From NCBI RefSeq assembly GCF_947503795.1, contig NZ_CANNEZ010000001.1, forward strand, positions 921,001 to 985,000: a stretch of DNA of 64,000 nt. Direction: 5' to 3'. Below are positions 47,744 through 56,529 of the stretch, in pieces (within the stretch, counting starts at the first letter, position 1; every line of letters begins with the position of its first letter). A program made the position numbers and the translations under genes. The notes beneath the pieces were generated by a model. That model worked only from the letters and a program-made list of their open reading frames with translations. It did no database searches and was not told the DNA's origin. Origin of the DNA: an uncultured Jannaschia sp. (GTDB lineage Bacteria > Pseudomonadota > Alphaproteobacteria > Rhodobacterales > Rhodobacteraceae).

Positions 47744-48718
47744 ATGGTCAGGACCGTCATCATCGAGGCCGCCGGGGGCGCGGAGCAGTTGAAGCTCGTG
47801 GACCGCGAGGTCGGCGCGCCGGGCGCGGGCGAGGTGCGGATTCGGCACCGGGCCTGCGGGCTGAACTTCATCGATGTCTATCAGCGGATGGGCCTCTACC
47901 CGCTGGAGCTGCCCCACGCCCTCGGGATGGAGGCGGCGGGCGACGTGGTCGCGGTGGGCGAAGGCGTCACCCACCTGTCGGACGGCGACCGCGTCGCCTA
48001 TGCCGCCACGCCTCCGGGCGCCTATTGCGAGGAGCGGGTGATGCCCGCGGCTCAGGTGTGCCGCCTGCCGGACGAGGTCTCCTACGAGACGGCGGCGGCG
48101 ATGATGCTCCAGGGCATGACGGTCGAATACCTGTTCCACCGGGTCACGCCGCTCGGGCGCGGCGACCGGGTCCTGTTCCACGCGGCGGCGGGCGGCGTCG
48201 GGCTGATCGCCTGCCAATGGGCCCGATCCGAGGGGATCGAGCTGATCGGCACCGCCGGTGGCCCCGAGAAATGCGCGCTGGCGCTGGAGCATGGCGCGAC
48301 CCATTGCATCGACTACACCGCCGAGGATTTCGTTGCCCGCGTGAAGGAGCTGACGGGCGGCAAGGGCGTCGACGCGGTGATGGACGGGGTCGGCGCGGAC
48401 ACGTTCGACGGCTCGCTCGACTGCCTGCGCCCGATGGGCTTCATGATCTCGTTCGGCAATGCGTCGGGGCCGGTGCCGCCGGTAAGCCTGCTGACCCTGG
48501 CGCAGAAGGGCTCGCTCAAGCTGACGCGGACGACGCTGTTCAACTTCATCGCGCGCCACGAGGACTGCCAGGAGATCGCGGCCCATCTCTTCGAGAAGGT
48601 GGCGGCGGGGGCGGTGAATGTCCGGATCGGCCAGACCTTCCCGCTCGGCGAGGTGGCCGAGGCACATCGCGCGCTGGAGGGGCGGCGCACCACCGGCTCG
48701 ACGATCCTGACGCTCTGA
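47744..48718 (+). CDS. Quinone oxidoreductase (zinc-less MDR family)
   Basis: The 324-aa product is a medium-chain NADPH oxidoreductase of the QOR type: GAGEVRIRHRACGLNFIDVYQRMGLYP in segments CGLNFIDVYQRMG and ALGMEAAGDVVAVGEGV, then the Rossmann motif HAAAGGVGLIACQWA. No structural or catalytic zinc ligands. It reduces quinones or enones with NADPH. Start ATG 47744 follows GGGAGAG. Confidence 0.94.
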   Translation: MVRTVIIEAAGGAEQLKLVDREVGAPGAGEVRIRHRACGLNFIDVYQRMGLYPLELPHALGMEAAGDVVAVGEGVTHLSDGDRVAYAATPPGAYCEERVMPAAQVCRLPDEVSYETAAAMMLQGMTVEYLFHRVTPLGRGDRVLFHAAAGGVGLIACQWARSEGIELIGTAGGPEKCALALEHGATHCIDYTAEDFVARVKELTGGKGVDAVMDGVGADTFDGSLDCLRPMGFMISFGNASGPVPPVSLLTLAQKGSLKLTRTTLFNFIARHEDCQEIAAHLFEKVAAGAVNVRIGQTFPLGEVAEAHRALEGRRTTGSTILTL

Positions 48719-48863
48719 GGACAGGGCCGGGGCCCGGACGGGCGACCGTGCCGGTCCCGTGCGCCATCCGAGAGACGGGCGCGGATCGACGATGCGCTCG
48801 CATCCCCGTCCGTGTCCCATTAGGGACGGCATCGGGCGGCAGGGGATCGCCGACGGGGGGATC

Positions 48864-49907
48864 ATGACCGAGACGACACGCATCCTCGTGGTGGGCGCGG
48901 GCCTCGTGGGGCGGCGCCACGTCACCGCGATCGGGCAGGTGGCGGGGGCCGCGCTGGCCGGTATCGTGGACCCCGGTCCCGAAGGCGCGGCCTATGCCGC
49001 CGGGATCGGCGCGCCCCATTTCGTGGATCTGGATGCGGCCCTCGTGGCAGGGGCGGACGGCGTCATCCTTGCGACGCCCACGCCGCTCCATGTCGGGCAG
49101 GGCCTCGCCTGCATCGCCGCGGGCGTCCCGGTCCTGATCGAGAAACCGTTGGCGGTCACGGCGGAGGAGGCCGAACCGCTCGTCGCCGCCGCGCGCGCGG
49201 CGGCCATTCCGCTCGCCACAGGGCACCACCGCCGCCACAACCCCCTGATCGCACGCGCGCACGAGTTGATCTCGGGCGGGGCCATCGGCGCGGTCCGGGC
49301 CGTGCAGGCGAGCTGCTGGTTCCAGAAGCCCGACAGCTACTTCGCCGAAGCGCCTTGGCGGACGCAGCCGGGTGCGGGTCCGATCTCGGTCAACCTCGCC
49401 CATGATATCGACCTGATCCGCCATCTCTGCGGCGAGGTCGCGTCGGTGCAGGCGCAGGCCGCGCCCTCGGCGCGGGGCCACGCCAACGAGGACGTGGCCG
49501 CGGCCGTCTTGCGGCTGGCGAACGGCGCGCTGGTCACGATCACGGTCAGCGACGCGATCCCCGCACCCTGGTCGTGGGAAATGACGTCGGGCGAATACCC
49601 GATCTATCCGCGCGTGCCCGAAGCCTGCCTGCGGATCGGCGGCACGACCGGCTCGCTCTCGGTGCCGGATCTGACGATCTGGCGGCACCGGGACGACGGA
49701 GGCTGGTGGACGCCGCTTACCACCGAGGTGGCTCCGGTCGCGGCGGCGGACCCGCTGATCGTTCAGATCGCGCAGTTCGTCGAGGTCATCCGAGGCCGCG
49801 CCGACCCGCTGGTGTCGGGCGAGGAGGGCCTGCGGACGCTGCGCGTGATCGAGGCGATTCAGGTGGCCGCGCGCGACGGCGGCACGGTCGCGCTGACGCC
49901 CGCCTGA
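48864..49907 (+). CDS. Gfo/Idh/MocA family oxidoreductase
   Basis: The 347-aa product has the N-terminal Rossmann fold (RILVVGAGLVGRRHVTAI, NAD(P) binding), the EKP motif in VLIEKPLAVT, and the C-terminal Gfo/Idh domain with SQKPDSYF-like and HDIDLIRHLCGEVASVQA. It acts on an unknown sugar or cyclitol. ATG 48864 is preceded by GGGGGG. Its stop lies inside the convergent BaiN-like gene, overlapping its 3' end by 49 nt. Confidence 0.9.
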   Translation: MTETTRILVVGAGLVGRRHVTAIGQVAGAALAGIVDPGPEGAAYAAGIGAPHFVDLDAALVAGADGVILATPTPLHVGQGLACIAAGVPVLIEKPLAVTAEEAEPLVAAARAAAIPLATGHHRRHNPLIARAHELISGGAIGAVRAVQASCWFQKPDSYFAEAPWRTQPGAGPISVNLAHDIDLIRHLCGEVASVQAQAAPSARGHANEDVAAAVLRLANGALVTITVSDAIPAPWSWEMTSGEYPIYPRVPEACLRIGGTTGSLSVPDLTIWRHRDDGGWWTPLTTEVAPVAAADPLIVQIAQFVEVIRGRADPLVSGEEGLRTLRVIEAIQVAARDGGTVALTPA

Positions 49908-51064
49908 CGCGCGGCCGCGATGGCGCGGCCCGCCGCGACGCCCGACGCCCAGGCCCACTGGAAGTTGTAGCCCCCGAGCCAGCCGGTCACGTCCACCGCC
50001 TCGCCTATGGCATAGAGGCCGGGGACCGCGCGGGCCTCCATCGTTTTCGACGAGAGCCCGTCCGTGTCGATGCCGCCCGCCGTCACCTCGGCCTTGGCAT
50101 AGCCCTCGGTTCCCGTCGGGTGGAAGGTCAGCGCGCTCAGCGCCGCCGCCACACGGTCCAGCGCCGCGTCCGAGGCGTTGCCCAGTTCGGACCCGAGCCC
50201 GATGCGGTCGGCCAGCACCTCGGCCAGACGGTTCGGCAGGTGTTCGGACAGGGCGGCGCGCAGACGGGCGCGCGGCATCCGGGTCCGTGCGTCGCGCAGG
50301 CGGGCGCCCGCTTCGGGCAGGATATCGAGCGTCACCGCTTCGCCCGGCGACCAATAGGACGAGACCTGCAGGATCGCGGGCCCGCTCAGGCCCTTATGCG
50401 TGAAGAGCGCCGCCTCCTCGAAGCGCGCGCCGCCCGCCATCGCCACCGACGGCACGGCGACGCCCGCGATGCCCAGCATCTCGCCCTCGGCCAGGGTGAA
50501 GGGCACCAGCGCGGGGCGCGGGGGCACCACCGCCAGCCCGAAGCGCCGCGCGATCTCGAAGGCCACGCCGGTCGCGCCCATCTTCGGGATCGACGGCCCG
50601 CCCGTCGCGATCACCAGCGCGGGCGCCTCGGCCCCCGCGACGCGGAAGATGCCGTCGCCATGCCCGATCTCGCCGACCTCGGTGCCGAGCCGGATCTCGA
50701 CCCCGCCCGCCGCGCATTCTTCCAGCAGCATCGCCACGATCTGCCGCGCCGACCCGTCGCAGAAGAGCTGACCCAGCGTCTTCTCGTGCCAGGCGATGCC
50801 GTGCCGCTGGACGAGGTCGAGAAAATCCCACTGGGTGTAGCGGCTGAGCGCGGATTTCGCGAAATGCGGATTCTCCGAGAGGAAGCACTCTGGCTCCACG
50901 CCCATATTGGTGAAGTTGCAGCGCCCGCCGCCCGAGATCAGGATCTTCTTTCCTGCCTTCGCCGCGTGGTCGATCACCAGCACCCGCGCGCCCGCCTGAC
51001 CGGCAGTCGCCGCCGCCAGAAGGCCCGCCCCGCCCGCGCCGAGGATGATCGCATCATATCGCAT
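49859..51064 (-). CDS. NAD(P)/FAD-dependent oxidoreductase, HI0933/BaiN family
   Basis: The 401-aa product has an N-terminal dinucleotide fold (IILGAGGAGLLAAATAGQAG), the family motif KILISGGGRCNFTNM, FSGPAILQVSSYW-like LSGPAILQVSSYW, and a C-terminal GEAVDVTGWLGGYNFQWAWASG that closes the FAD site. BaiN reduces bile acids in gut bacteria, but environmental members are uncharacterised. Convergent with the Gfo/Idh gene with a 49-nt overlap. Confidence 0.92.
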   Translation of the reverse strand: MRYDAIILGAGGAGLLAAATAGQAGARVLVIDHAAKAGKKILISGGGRCNFTNMGVEPECFLSENPHFAKSALSRYTQWDFLDLVQRHGIAWHEKTLGQLFCDGSARQIVAMLLEECAAGGVEIRLGTEVGEIGHGDGIFRVAGAEAPALVIATGGPSIPKMGATGVAFEIARRFGLAVVPPRPALVPFTLAEGEMLGIAGVAVPSVAMAGGARFEEAALFTHKGLSGPAILQVSSYWSPGEAVTLDILPEAGARLRDARTRMPRARLRAALSEHLPNRLAEVLADRIGLGSELGNASDAALDRVAAALSALTFHPTGTEGYAKAEVTAGGIDTDGLSSKTMEARAVPGLYAIGEAVDVTGWLGGYNFQWAWASGVAAGRAIAAARQAGVSATVPPSRAAT

Positions 51065-51161
51065 CCGCGCCTTCTATGCGGCCCCGCGCGCGGCGAAAAG
51101 CCATGGCCCCGCTGCCGCATCCGTGATGGCGGCACCGCTGGCCCCCGGCGACCGGGATGCT

Positions 51162-53336
51162 ATGACCGGCCCCATGCGTGTGCCCGATCCGATCCTGACC
51201 CGCGACCTCCTCCTGATCGGGGGCGGGCACGCCCACGCGCTGGTGCTGCGGCGCTGGGGCATGGACCCGCTGCCGGGCGTGCGCGTCACGGTGGTCAATC
51301 CGGGGCCGACGGCGCCCTATACGGGCATGCTGCCCGGCCATGTCGCGGGGCATTACATGCGGGACGACCTCGATATCGACCTCGTGCGGCTCTGCCGGTT
51401 TGCGGGGGCGGCCCTGATCGACGGGGCGGTGACCGACATCGATGCGGACGCGCGAATCGTGCGGATCGGAGACCGGACCGTCGCGTATGACGTGGCTTCG
51501 GTCGATATCGGCATCCATTCCGAAATGCCCGAGATCGAGGGTTTCGCCGACCATGGCACGGGGGCCAAACCGCTTGACCGCTTCGCGGCGGCGTGGCGCG
51601 CGTTCCGCGACGATGTCCGCGCGGGCCGGACCCCGGCCGAGGTCGCTGTGATCGGCGGCGGGGTCGCTGGCGTCGAACTTGCGATGGCGATGGCCCACGC
51701 CCTGCGCGACCGGGCCCCGACCGTGACGGTGATCGAGGCCGAAGCCCGCCTGACGGGCATGTCGGACCGCACCCGCGCCCGCCTGCGGGACGCGATGGCC
51801 GACCTGGGCGTCGAGCTGCAGGCGGACGCGCGCGTCGCCCGGATCACCGGCACGGAAGTGGCGTTGGAAGATGGCGCAACCATCCCCGCGCGCTTCGTCA
51901 CGGGGGCCGCGGGCGCGCGCCCCCACGGGTGGCTCGCGGACACGGGCCTGCCGCTGGTGGACGGGTTCGTGGCGGTCGGCCCGACCTTGCAGGTCGAAGG
52001 GCATGATACACTCTTCGCCGCGGGCGATTGCGCGCATATGAGCCACGCGCCGCGTCCGAAGGCGGGGGTCTTCGCCGTGCGCGCCGCCCCGGTCCTCCAC
52101 GACAATCTGCGCGCCGTCCTGTCGGGACGCGGGTTGCGCCCGTTCAGACCCCAGCGCGGCTACCTCAAGCTCATCTCGCTCGGCGGCAAATCCGCCTTGG
52201 CCGAGAAGGCGGGTGTGACGCTGGCCGGGCCGCTGCTCTGGCGCTGGAAGGATGGGATCGATCGCAGCTTCATGGAAAAGCTGACGGACCTGCCCGCGAT
52301 GTCCTTGCCCGAGCCCAAGGGCCCCCGCGCGCTGGGTGTCGACGATGCGCCCAAGCCGCTCTGCGCGGGCTGTGGGTCTAAGGTGACGGGCGCCGCGCTG
52401 GGTCAGGCCCTTGCCGTCTTGCCGGAGGTTCGGCGGGACGACGTCCTGTCGCGCCCCGGCGACGACGCGGCGGTGCTGGCCATAGGCGGCGCGCGGCAGG
52501 TCCTGACGACCGATCACCTGCGCGGCTTCACGGGCGATCTGGACCTCATGGCGCGGATCGCGACCGTCCATGCGCTGGGCGATGTCTGGGCGATGGGCGC
52601 GACCCCGCAGGCGGCGCTGGCCTCGGTCACGCTGCCGCGCATGTCCGAGCCGCTTCAGGCGCGCAGCCTCGAGACCATCCTCGGGGCGATGGCGGATGTG
52701 CTGGGCGACGCGGGGGCCGAGCTAGTCGGCGGCCATTCGACCATGGGCGCTGAGACCACGCTCGGCCTTTCGCTGACCGGCCTCGTCGCCTCGGACCCGA
52801 TCGGCCATGACGGTGCGCGGCCCGGCGACGCGCTGATCCTGACCCGGCCCATCGGGACGGGCACGATCCTCGCCGCCGAGATGGCGGGCGCCGCACGGGG
52901 CCGCGACGTAACCGACATGCTGCATGCGATGGCGCGGCCCCAGGGTGACGCCGTCGCGATCCTGTCTGCGGCGCGGGCGATGACGGACGTGACGGGCTTC
53001 GGGCTGGCCGGGCACTTGATGGCGATCTGCCGTGCGAGCGGGGCAGGGGCCACGCTGACGCTCGATGCAATCCCGCTCTACTCCGGGGCCGCGGCGCTGG
53101 CCGAGGCGGGGCACCGCTCGACGCTCTGGGCATCAAACCGCGAGGCCGCACCGGTCACGGGCGGGGCAGGTGCGGCGCTGACGCTGCTCCACGATCCACA
53201 GACGGCGGGCGGGCTTCTGGCCGCTGTGCCCGAGGGGCAGGCCGACGCTCTGGTGGCGGCGTTGCGTGACGCGGGCCACGACGCGGCCCGGATCGGTGAG
53301 GTTACCGAAGCCGCGCCGGGCATCGTCTGCGTCTAG
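51162..53336 (+). CDS. selD: FAD oxidoreductase-selenide, water dikinase fusion (SelD)
   Basis: The 724-aa product joins an N-terminal pyridine-nucleotide-disulphide-type FAD domain (residues 12-380: LLLIGGGHAHALVL, VAVIGGGVAGVELAMAMAHA, LFAAGDCAHMS) to a C-terminal SelD (from about 385). The SelD core has LCAGCGSKV, where C404 is the catalytic Cys and K407 the essential Lys, and later GDDAAVLAIGG and GHSTMGAETTLGLSLTG. SelD makes selenophosphate from selenide and ATP; the fused NADH-dehydrogenase-like domain is a known arrangement that may supply reduced selenium. It converges on mnmH with a 4-nt overlap. Confidence 0.95.
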   Translation: MTGPMRVPDPILTRDLLLIGGGHAHALVLRRWGMDPLPGVRVTVVNPGPTAPYTGMLPGHVAGHYMRDDLDIDLVRLCRFAGAALIDGAVTDIDADARIVRIGDRTVAYDVASVDIGIHSEMPEIEGFADHGTGAKPLDRFAAAWRAFRDDVRAGRTPAEVAVIGGGVAGVELAMAMAHALRDRAPTVTVIEAEARLTGMSDRTRARLRDAMADLGVELQADARVARITGTEVALEDGATIPARFVTGAAGARPHGWLADTGLPLVDGFVAVGPTLQVEGHDTLFAAGDCAHMSHAPRPKAGVFAVRAAPVLHDNLRAVLSGRGLRPFRPQRGYLKLISLGGKSALAEKAGVTLAGPLLWRWKDGIDRSFMEKLTDLPAMSLPEPKGPRALGVDDAPKPLCAGCGSKVTGAALGQALAVLPEVRRDDVLSRPGDDAAVLAIGGARQVLTTDHLRGFTGDLDLMARIATVHALGDVWAMGATPQAALASVTLPRMSEPLQARSLETILGAMADVLGDAGAELVGGHSTMGAETTLGLSLTGLVASDPIGHDGARPGDALILTRPIGTGTILAAEMAGAARGRDVTDMLHAMARPQGDAVAILSAARAMTDVTGFGLAGHLMAICRASGAGATLTLDAIPLYSGAAALAEAGHRSTLWASNREAAPVTGGAGAALTLLHDPQTAGGLLAAVPEGQADALVAALRDAGHDAARIGEVTEAAPGIVCV

Positions 53337-54379
53337 GTCGCGCCGGTCAGTGCCAGGGCCTCGGTCGCGGCGCGCGCGAGGTCGTCGTCGGTGAGGTCGG
53401 TCAGCGTGACCTGACCGATGGCCGTCCGGCCCTCGCGCGGGATGCGGTTGTATTTCGGGTCGTAGTGATGCGCGATCAACTCGGCGGCGAGCGCGGCATG
53501 ACGGCCTTCGCGGGCCAGCATATGCCATGCCTCGATCCGGTCACGCGGTTGGTAGGGGCGCAGGCTGTCGATACGCGGGGTCAGCCGGGCTGCGTCATCC
53601 ATCAGGTCGGGATATGTCGTCGTCAGGAAGCGCGCGCGGGCCTCGAGCGGCGCCTCCAGCCGGATTACCTCGGCCCGGCCCATCGCCGCCCAGAGCGAGG
53701 GCGGCACGCGCAACTGGCCGATGGCATTGCTCTCGGCCTCGACGAAGACGGGCCGCGTGGGATCGGTCTCGGCGAGCAGGGGGAGCAGGCGGCTTTCGAA
53801 CATCTTCTGGCCGGGCTGCGGCTCGGGCCAGCCGCCGAAATTGGACCCGCGATGATGCGCAAGTCCTTCGAGGTCGAGGACCTGCCCGCCGGCCCGCGCG
53901 ATATGCTCCAGCAGCACCGTCTTGCCCGTGCCGGTGCCGCCGTCGATCAGCACGATGCGGCGGTCGAGCGGCGTGTCGTAGAGCGTCTCGACCACCGCGC
54001 GGCGATAGGCGCGATAGCCGCCGTCGATCGTGTCGGCGCGCCAGCCGACCTGCTTGAGGATCGTTGTGAACGAGCCCGACCGCTGCCCGCCGCGCCAGCA
54101 ATAGACCAGCGGACGCCAGCCGCCGCCGCGATCGGCCAGCGGCCCCTCGAGATGGGCGGCGGCGTTGCGCGCGACCAGCGCCGCGCCGATCTTGCGGGCG
54201 AGGAAGCGGTCCTCCTGCACGTAGGTCGTGCCGACGCGCGCGCGCTCCGCGTCCGACAGCACCGGCAAGTTGATGGCACCGGGAATGTGATCCTCGGCGA
54301 ATTCCGAGGGCGCGCGGACGTCGATGATCTCGTCGAAGGGCAGGTCGCGCAGCGGCAGGGCCGGAAGCTCGATCGGCAT
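53333..54379 (-). CDS. mnmH: tRNA 2-selenouridine synthase MnmH (SelU)
   Basis: The 348-aa product has an N-terminal rhodanese-like domain with catalytic C94 in VYCWRGGQRSGS and a P-loop GGTGTGKT (147-154). It replaces sulfur with selenium in 2-thiouridine at U34 of tRNA-Gln, -Lys and -Glu, using selenophosphate from SelD. Start ATG 54379 overlaps the aroQ stop (TGATG). Together with the convergent selD this gives a complete selenouridine branch; no selA or selB is in this window. Confidence 0.96.
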   Translation of the reverse strand: MPIELPALPLRDLPFDEIIDVRAPSEFAEDHIPGAINLPVLSDAERARVGTTYVQEDRFLARKIGAALVARNAAAHLEGPLADRGGGWRPLVYCWRGGQRSGSFTTILKQVGWRADTIDGGYRAYRRAVVETLYDTPLDRRIVLIDGGTGTGKTVLLEHIARAGGQVLDLEGLAHHRGSNFGGWPEPQPGQKMFESRLLPLLAETDPTRPVFVEAESNAIGQLRVPPSLWAAMGRAEVIRLEAPLEARARFLTTTYPDLMDDAARLTPRIDSLRPYQPRDRIEAWHMLAREGRHAALAAELIAHHYDPKYNRIPREGRTAIGQVTLTDLTDDDLARAATEALALTGAT

Positions 54380-54798
54380 CAGCCGCGGTCGGCGAGCCAG
54401 CGCACGGCCACCGGGTAGCCCGCGACGCCGAGCCCCGCGATCACCGCGTCGGCGCGGCCGGAGACATGGCTGTGGTGGCGGAACGCCTCGCGGCGATGGA
54501 TGTTCGAGACATGGACTTCGACCACTTTGCCCTCGAAGGCGTTCAGCGCGTCGAGGATGGCGATCGACGTATGGCTGTAGGCGCCGGGATTGATGACGAT
54601 CGCATCGGCGTCGCCGCGCGCCTCCTGGATCCAGTCGACCAGTTGGCCCTCGTGGTTCGATTGGCGGAACGTCAGGTCGGCCGCGTCCAGCGCGCGGCAC
54701 GTTGCCTCGACATCGGCCAGCGTGTCGCTGCCGTAGATCTCGGGCTCGCGCTGGCCCAGCAGGTTCAGGTTCGGGCCGTTCAGGATCAGGATCTTCAT
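54379..54798 (-). CDS. aroQ: 3-dehydroquinate dehydratase, type II
   Basis: The 139-aa product is the dodecameric type II enzyme: [19 protein letters not shown] with the flexible loop residues, then NPGAYSHTS (active His), and [16 protein letters not shown]. It converts 3-dehydroquinate to 3-dehydroshikimate. It lies directly between pcaG (5-nt gap) and mnmH, with a one-base stop-start overlap with mnmH. Its place among pca genes fits quinate catabolism toward protocatechuate, though it could also be the biosynthetic enzyme. Confidence 0.96.
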   Translation of the reverse strand: MKILILNGPNLNLLGQREPEIYGSDTLADVEATCRALDAADLTFRQSNHEGQLVDWIQEARGDADAIVINPGAYSHTSIAILDALNAFEGKVVEVHVSNIHRREAFRHHSHVSGRADAVIAGLGVAGYPVAVRWLADRG

Positions 54799-54803
54799 GG
54801 CGC

Positions 54804-55355
54804 TCACATGTCGAGGAACACGGTCTCGGCGTCTCCTTGCAGACGGATGGTCATATGCCAAGCCCCGTCCGCCGCGTGCGCCAGAAGCGTGGCGGCGCGG
54901 TCGGGCGGGTCGATCGCGGCCAGGAGCGGGTCGGTCGCGTTGGCCGGGTCGCCGTCGAAATAGAGCCGGGTGTGGAGCCCGAGGTTGATGCCGCGGGCCA
55001 TGATCCAGAGCGTCAGGTGGGGCGCGTGGGGCCCGATGGCGCCCGGGCGGACGGTGGACAGGTGGACCGTGCCCGCGTCGTCGCAGGCCCGCCGGGCCCA
55101 GCCCGCCAGATGCGGATCGCGCGAGGGCAGATGGCCCGCCGCATCGGCCTGCCAGATCTCGACCAGCGCGTCGGCCAGCGGTTCGTCCGCTCCGTCGAGG
55201 ATGGTGATCGCAACCTCGATCCGCTCGCCTTCGGCCGCGCCGGTGATCATCTCGGCCCCGAGATCGGCGCCGCCATACATCCCGATCCCGGCCGCATTGG
55301 GCAGCAGCCCGATATGGACGTAAGGCCCTGCCGTCTGGCTGGCGCTCTCCCTCAT
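54804..55355 (-). CDS. pcaG: Protocatechuate 3,4-dioxygenase alpha subunit
   Basis: The 183-aa product is the alpha chain, which shares the intradiol dioxygenase fold without the active-site iron ligands: [39 protein letters not shown], and [28 protein letters not shown]. It pairs with PcaH to cleave protocatechuate to 3-carboxy-cis,cis-muconate. ATG 55355 overlaps the pcaH stop by 4 nt. Confidence 0.95.
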   Translation of the reverse strand: MRESASQTAGPYVHIGLLPNAAGIGMYGGADLGAEMITGAAEGERIEVAITILDGADEPLADALVEIWQADAAGHLPSRDPHLAGWARRACDDAGTVHLSTVRPGAIGPHAPHLTLWIMARGINLGLHTRLYFDGDPANATDPLLAAIDPPDRAATLLAHAADGAWHMTIRLQGDAETVFLDM

Positions 55356-56068
55356 CGGCCCGCCTCGAACGGCGTTTCGCGGCGGCCGCGCAGCACGATG
55401 TCGAAGCGGTAGGCCCGCGCGTCCATCGGGATCGTCGCATCCATGTCGAGCCGGGCCGTCAGCCGGTCGATGGCCGCCGGATCGGGGATCGACTGAACGA
55501 TGGGGCAGAGCGCGATGTGGGGATCGCCCTCGAAATACATCTGGGTGATGAGCCGCTGGCCGAAGGCGTGGCCGAACAGGCTGAAATGGATATGGGCGGG
55601 CCGCCAGTCGTTGCCGCCGTTGGGCCAGGGGTAGGGGCCGGGGCGGACGGTGCGGAACGCGAAAGCGCCGTCGGCGCCCGTCATGCACCGCCCGCAGCCA
55701 CCGAAGCCGGGGTCGAGCGGCGCCAGATAGCCGTCCTTCTTGTGGCGATACCGCCCGCCCGCATTGGCCTGCCAGACCTCGACCAGGGCGTCGGGAACCG
55801 GCCGCCCGGTCTCGTCACGGACATGGCCCAGCACGATGATCCGCTCGCCGATGGCATCGCCGGTGCCGAAATTCCGGATCAGGTCGGCGTCCATCTCGCC
55901 GATGGTGTCGTGCCCGAAGGTCGGACCCGCCTCCTCGGACGGGGTGGAGGGGAACGCGATCGGCGCATGGCGCGGCGACCGGAGCGCGGTGCTGCGATAG
56001 GGCGGGTGGAGCGGTGGCGGGTGGTTGCCGGGCGCGCGGGGGATCAGGCGGCCGCCGCCGGCGGTCAT
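55352..56068 (-). CDS. pcaH: Protocatechuate 3,4-dioxygenase beta subunit
   Basis: The 238-aa product is the iron-binding beta chain: [37 protein letters not shown], then [19 protein letters not shown] with a tyrosine ligand, and [27 protein letters not shown] with the two His ligands and a second tyrosine. It completes the Fe(III) site with PcaG. Overlaps pcaC and pcaG by 4 nt on either side. Confidence 0.96.
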   Translation of the reverse strand: MTAGGGRLIPRAPGNHPPPLHPPYRSTALRSPRHAPIAFPSTPSEEAGPTFGHDTIGEMDADLIRNFGTGDAIGERIIVLGHVRDETGRPVPDALVEVWQANAGGRYRHKKDGYLAPLDPGFGGCGRCMTGADGAFAFRTVRPGPYPWPNGGNDWRPAHIHFSLFGHAFGQRLITQMYFEGDPHIALCPIVQSIPDPAAIDRLTARLDMDATIPMDARAYRFDIVLRGRRETPFEAGR

Positions 56069-56442
56069 TCGGACCGCTCCGCAAGGATGCGCTTGGCCAG
56101 CTGGATCGCGTGATTGGCGCGCGGGATGCCCGCGTATATGCCGACATGCTGAATCAGCTCGGCCACGTCCTCGGCGGTGGCCCCGGTATTGGCGGTCGCG
56201 CGCAGATGCAGCTCGAATTCGCCCCAGTTGCCTGTCGCGGCAAGGATGGCGAGCGTCAGCATCGACCGCTCCCGCAGCGTCAGCGCGTCCGATGCCCAGA
56301 CGGTGCCCCAGGCGGAAACCGTTGTCAGGTCGACGAATTTCGCCTCCAGCCCGTCGGGGTCGGATTGCGAGCGGTCCACATGGGCGTCGCCCAGGACCTG
56401 GCGGCGGCGGGCCTCGCCGCGGATGCGTCTGTCATCGGTCAT
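56065..56442 (-). CDS. pcaC: 4-carboxymuconolactone decarboxylase
   Basis: The 125-aa product is a PcaC-type CMD protein: RRQVLGDAHVDRSQSDPD, FVDLTTVSAWGTVWASDALTLRERSM and HLRATANTGATAEDVAELIQHVGIYAGIPRA. It converts 4-carboxymuconolactone to 3-oxoadipate enol-lactone. ATG 56442 fits the family; the upstream MRLRGLRAILAH codes for nothing typical. It is separated from glnA by a terminator, so pcaCHG-aroQ-mnmH is probably one operon. Confidence 0.95.
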   Translation of the reverse strand: MTDDRRIRGEARRRQVLGDAHVDRSQSDPDGLEAKFVDLTTVSAWGTVWASDALTLRERSMLTLAILAATGNWGEFELHLRATANTGATAEDVAELIQHVGIYAGIPRANHAIQLAKRILAERSE

Positions 56443-56481
56443 GTGGGCAAGGATGGCGCGCAGGCCCCGGAGGCGCAAACG

Positions 56482-56507
56482 AAAAGGGGCGACCCGAAGG
56501 CCGCCCC
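56482..56507 (-). terminator. UUCG-loop terminator after glnA
   Basis: On the reverse strand GGGGCGGCC-TTCG-GGTCGCCCC followed by TTTT. A nine-pair stem (one GU) with a stable UUCG tetraloop; closes the glnB-glnA operon. Confidence 0.9.
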
Positions 56508-56529
56508 GTTCCGTGGTCCCGCAAGGGGA

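Noticed and set aside
52362-52382. Selenocysteine in SelD
   Set aside because: The active-site codon is TGT (Cys), not TGA.
53333-54700. A longer MnmH start upstream at 54700
   Set aside because: It would run through aroQ. The ATG at 54379 gives the normal rhodanese N-terminus.
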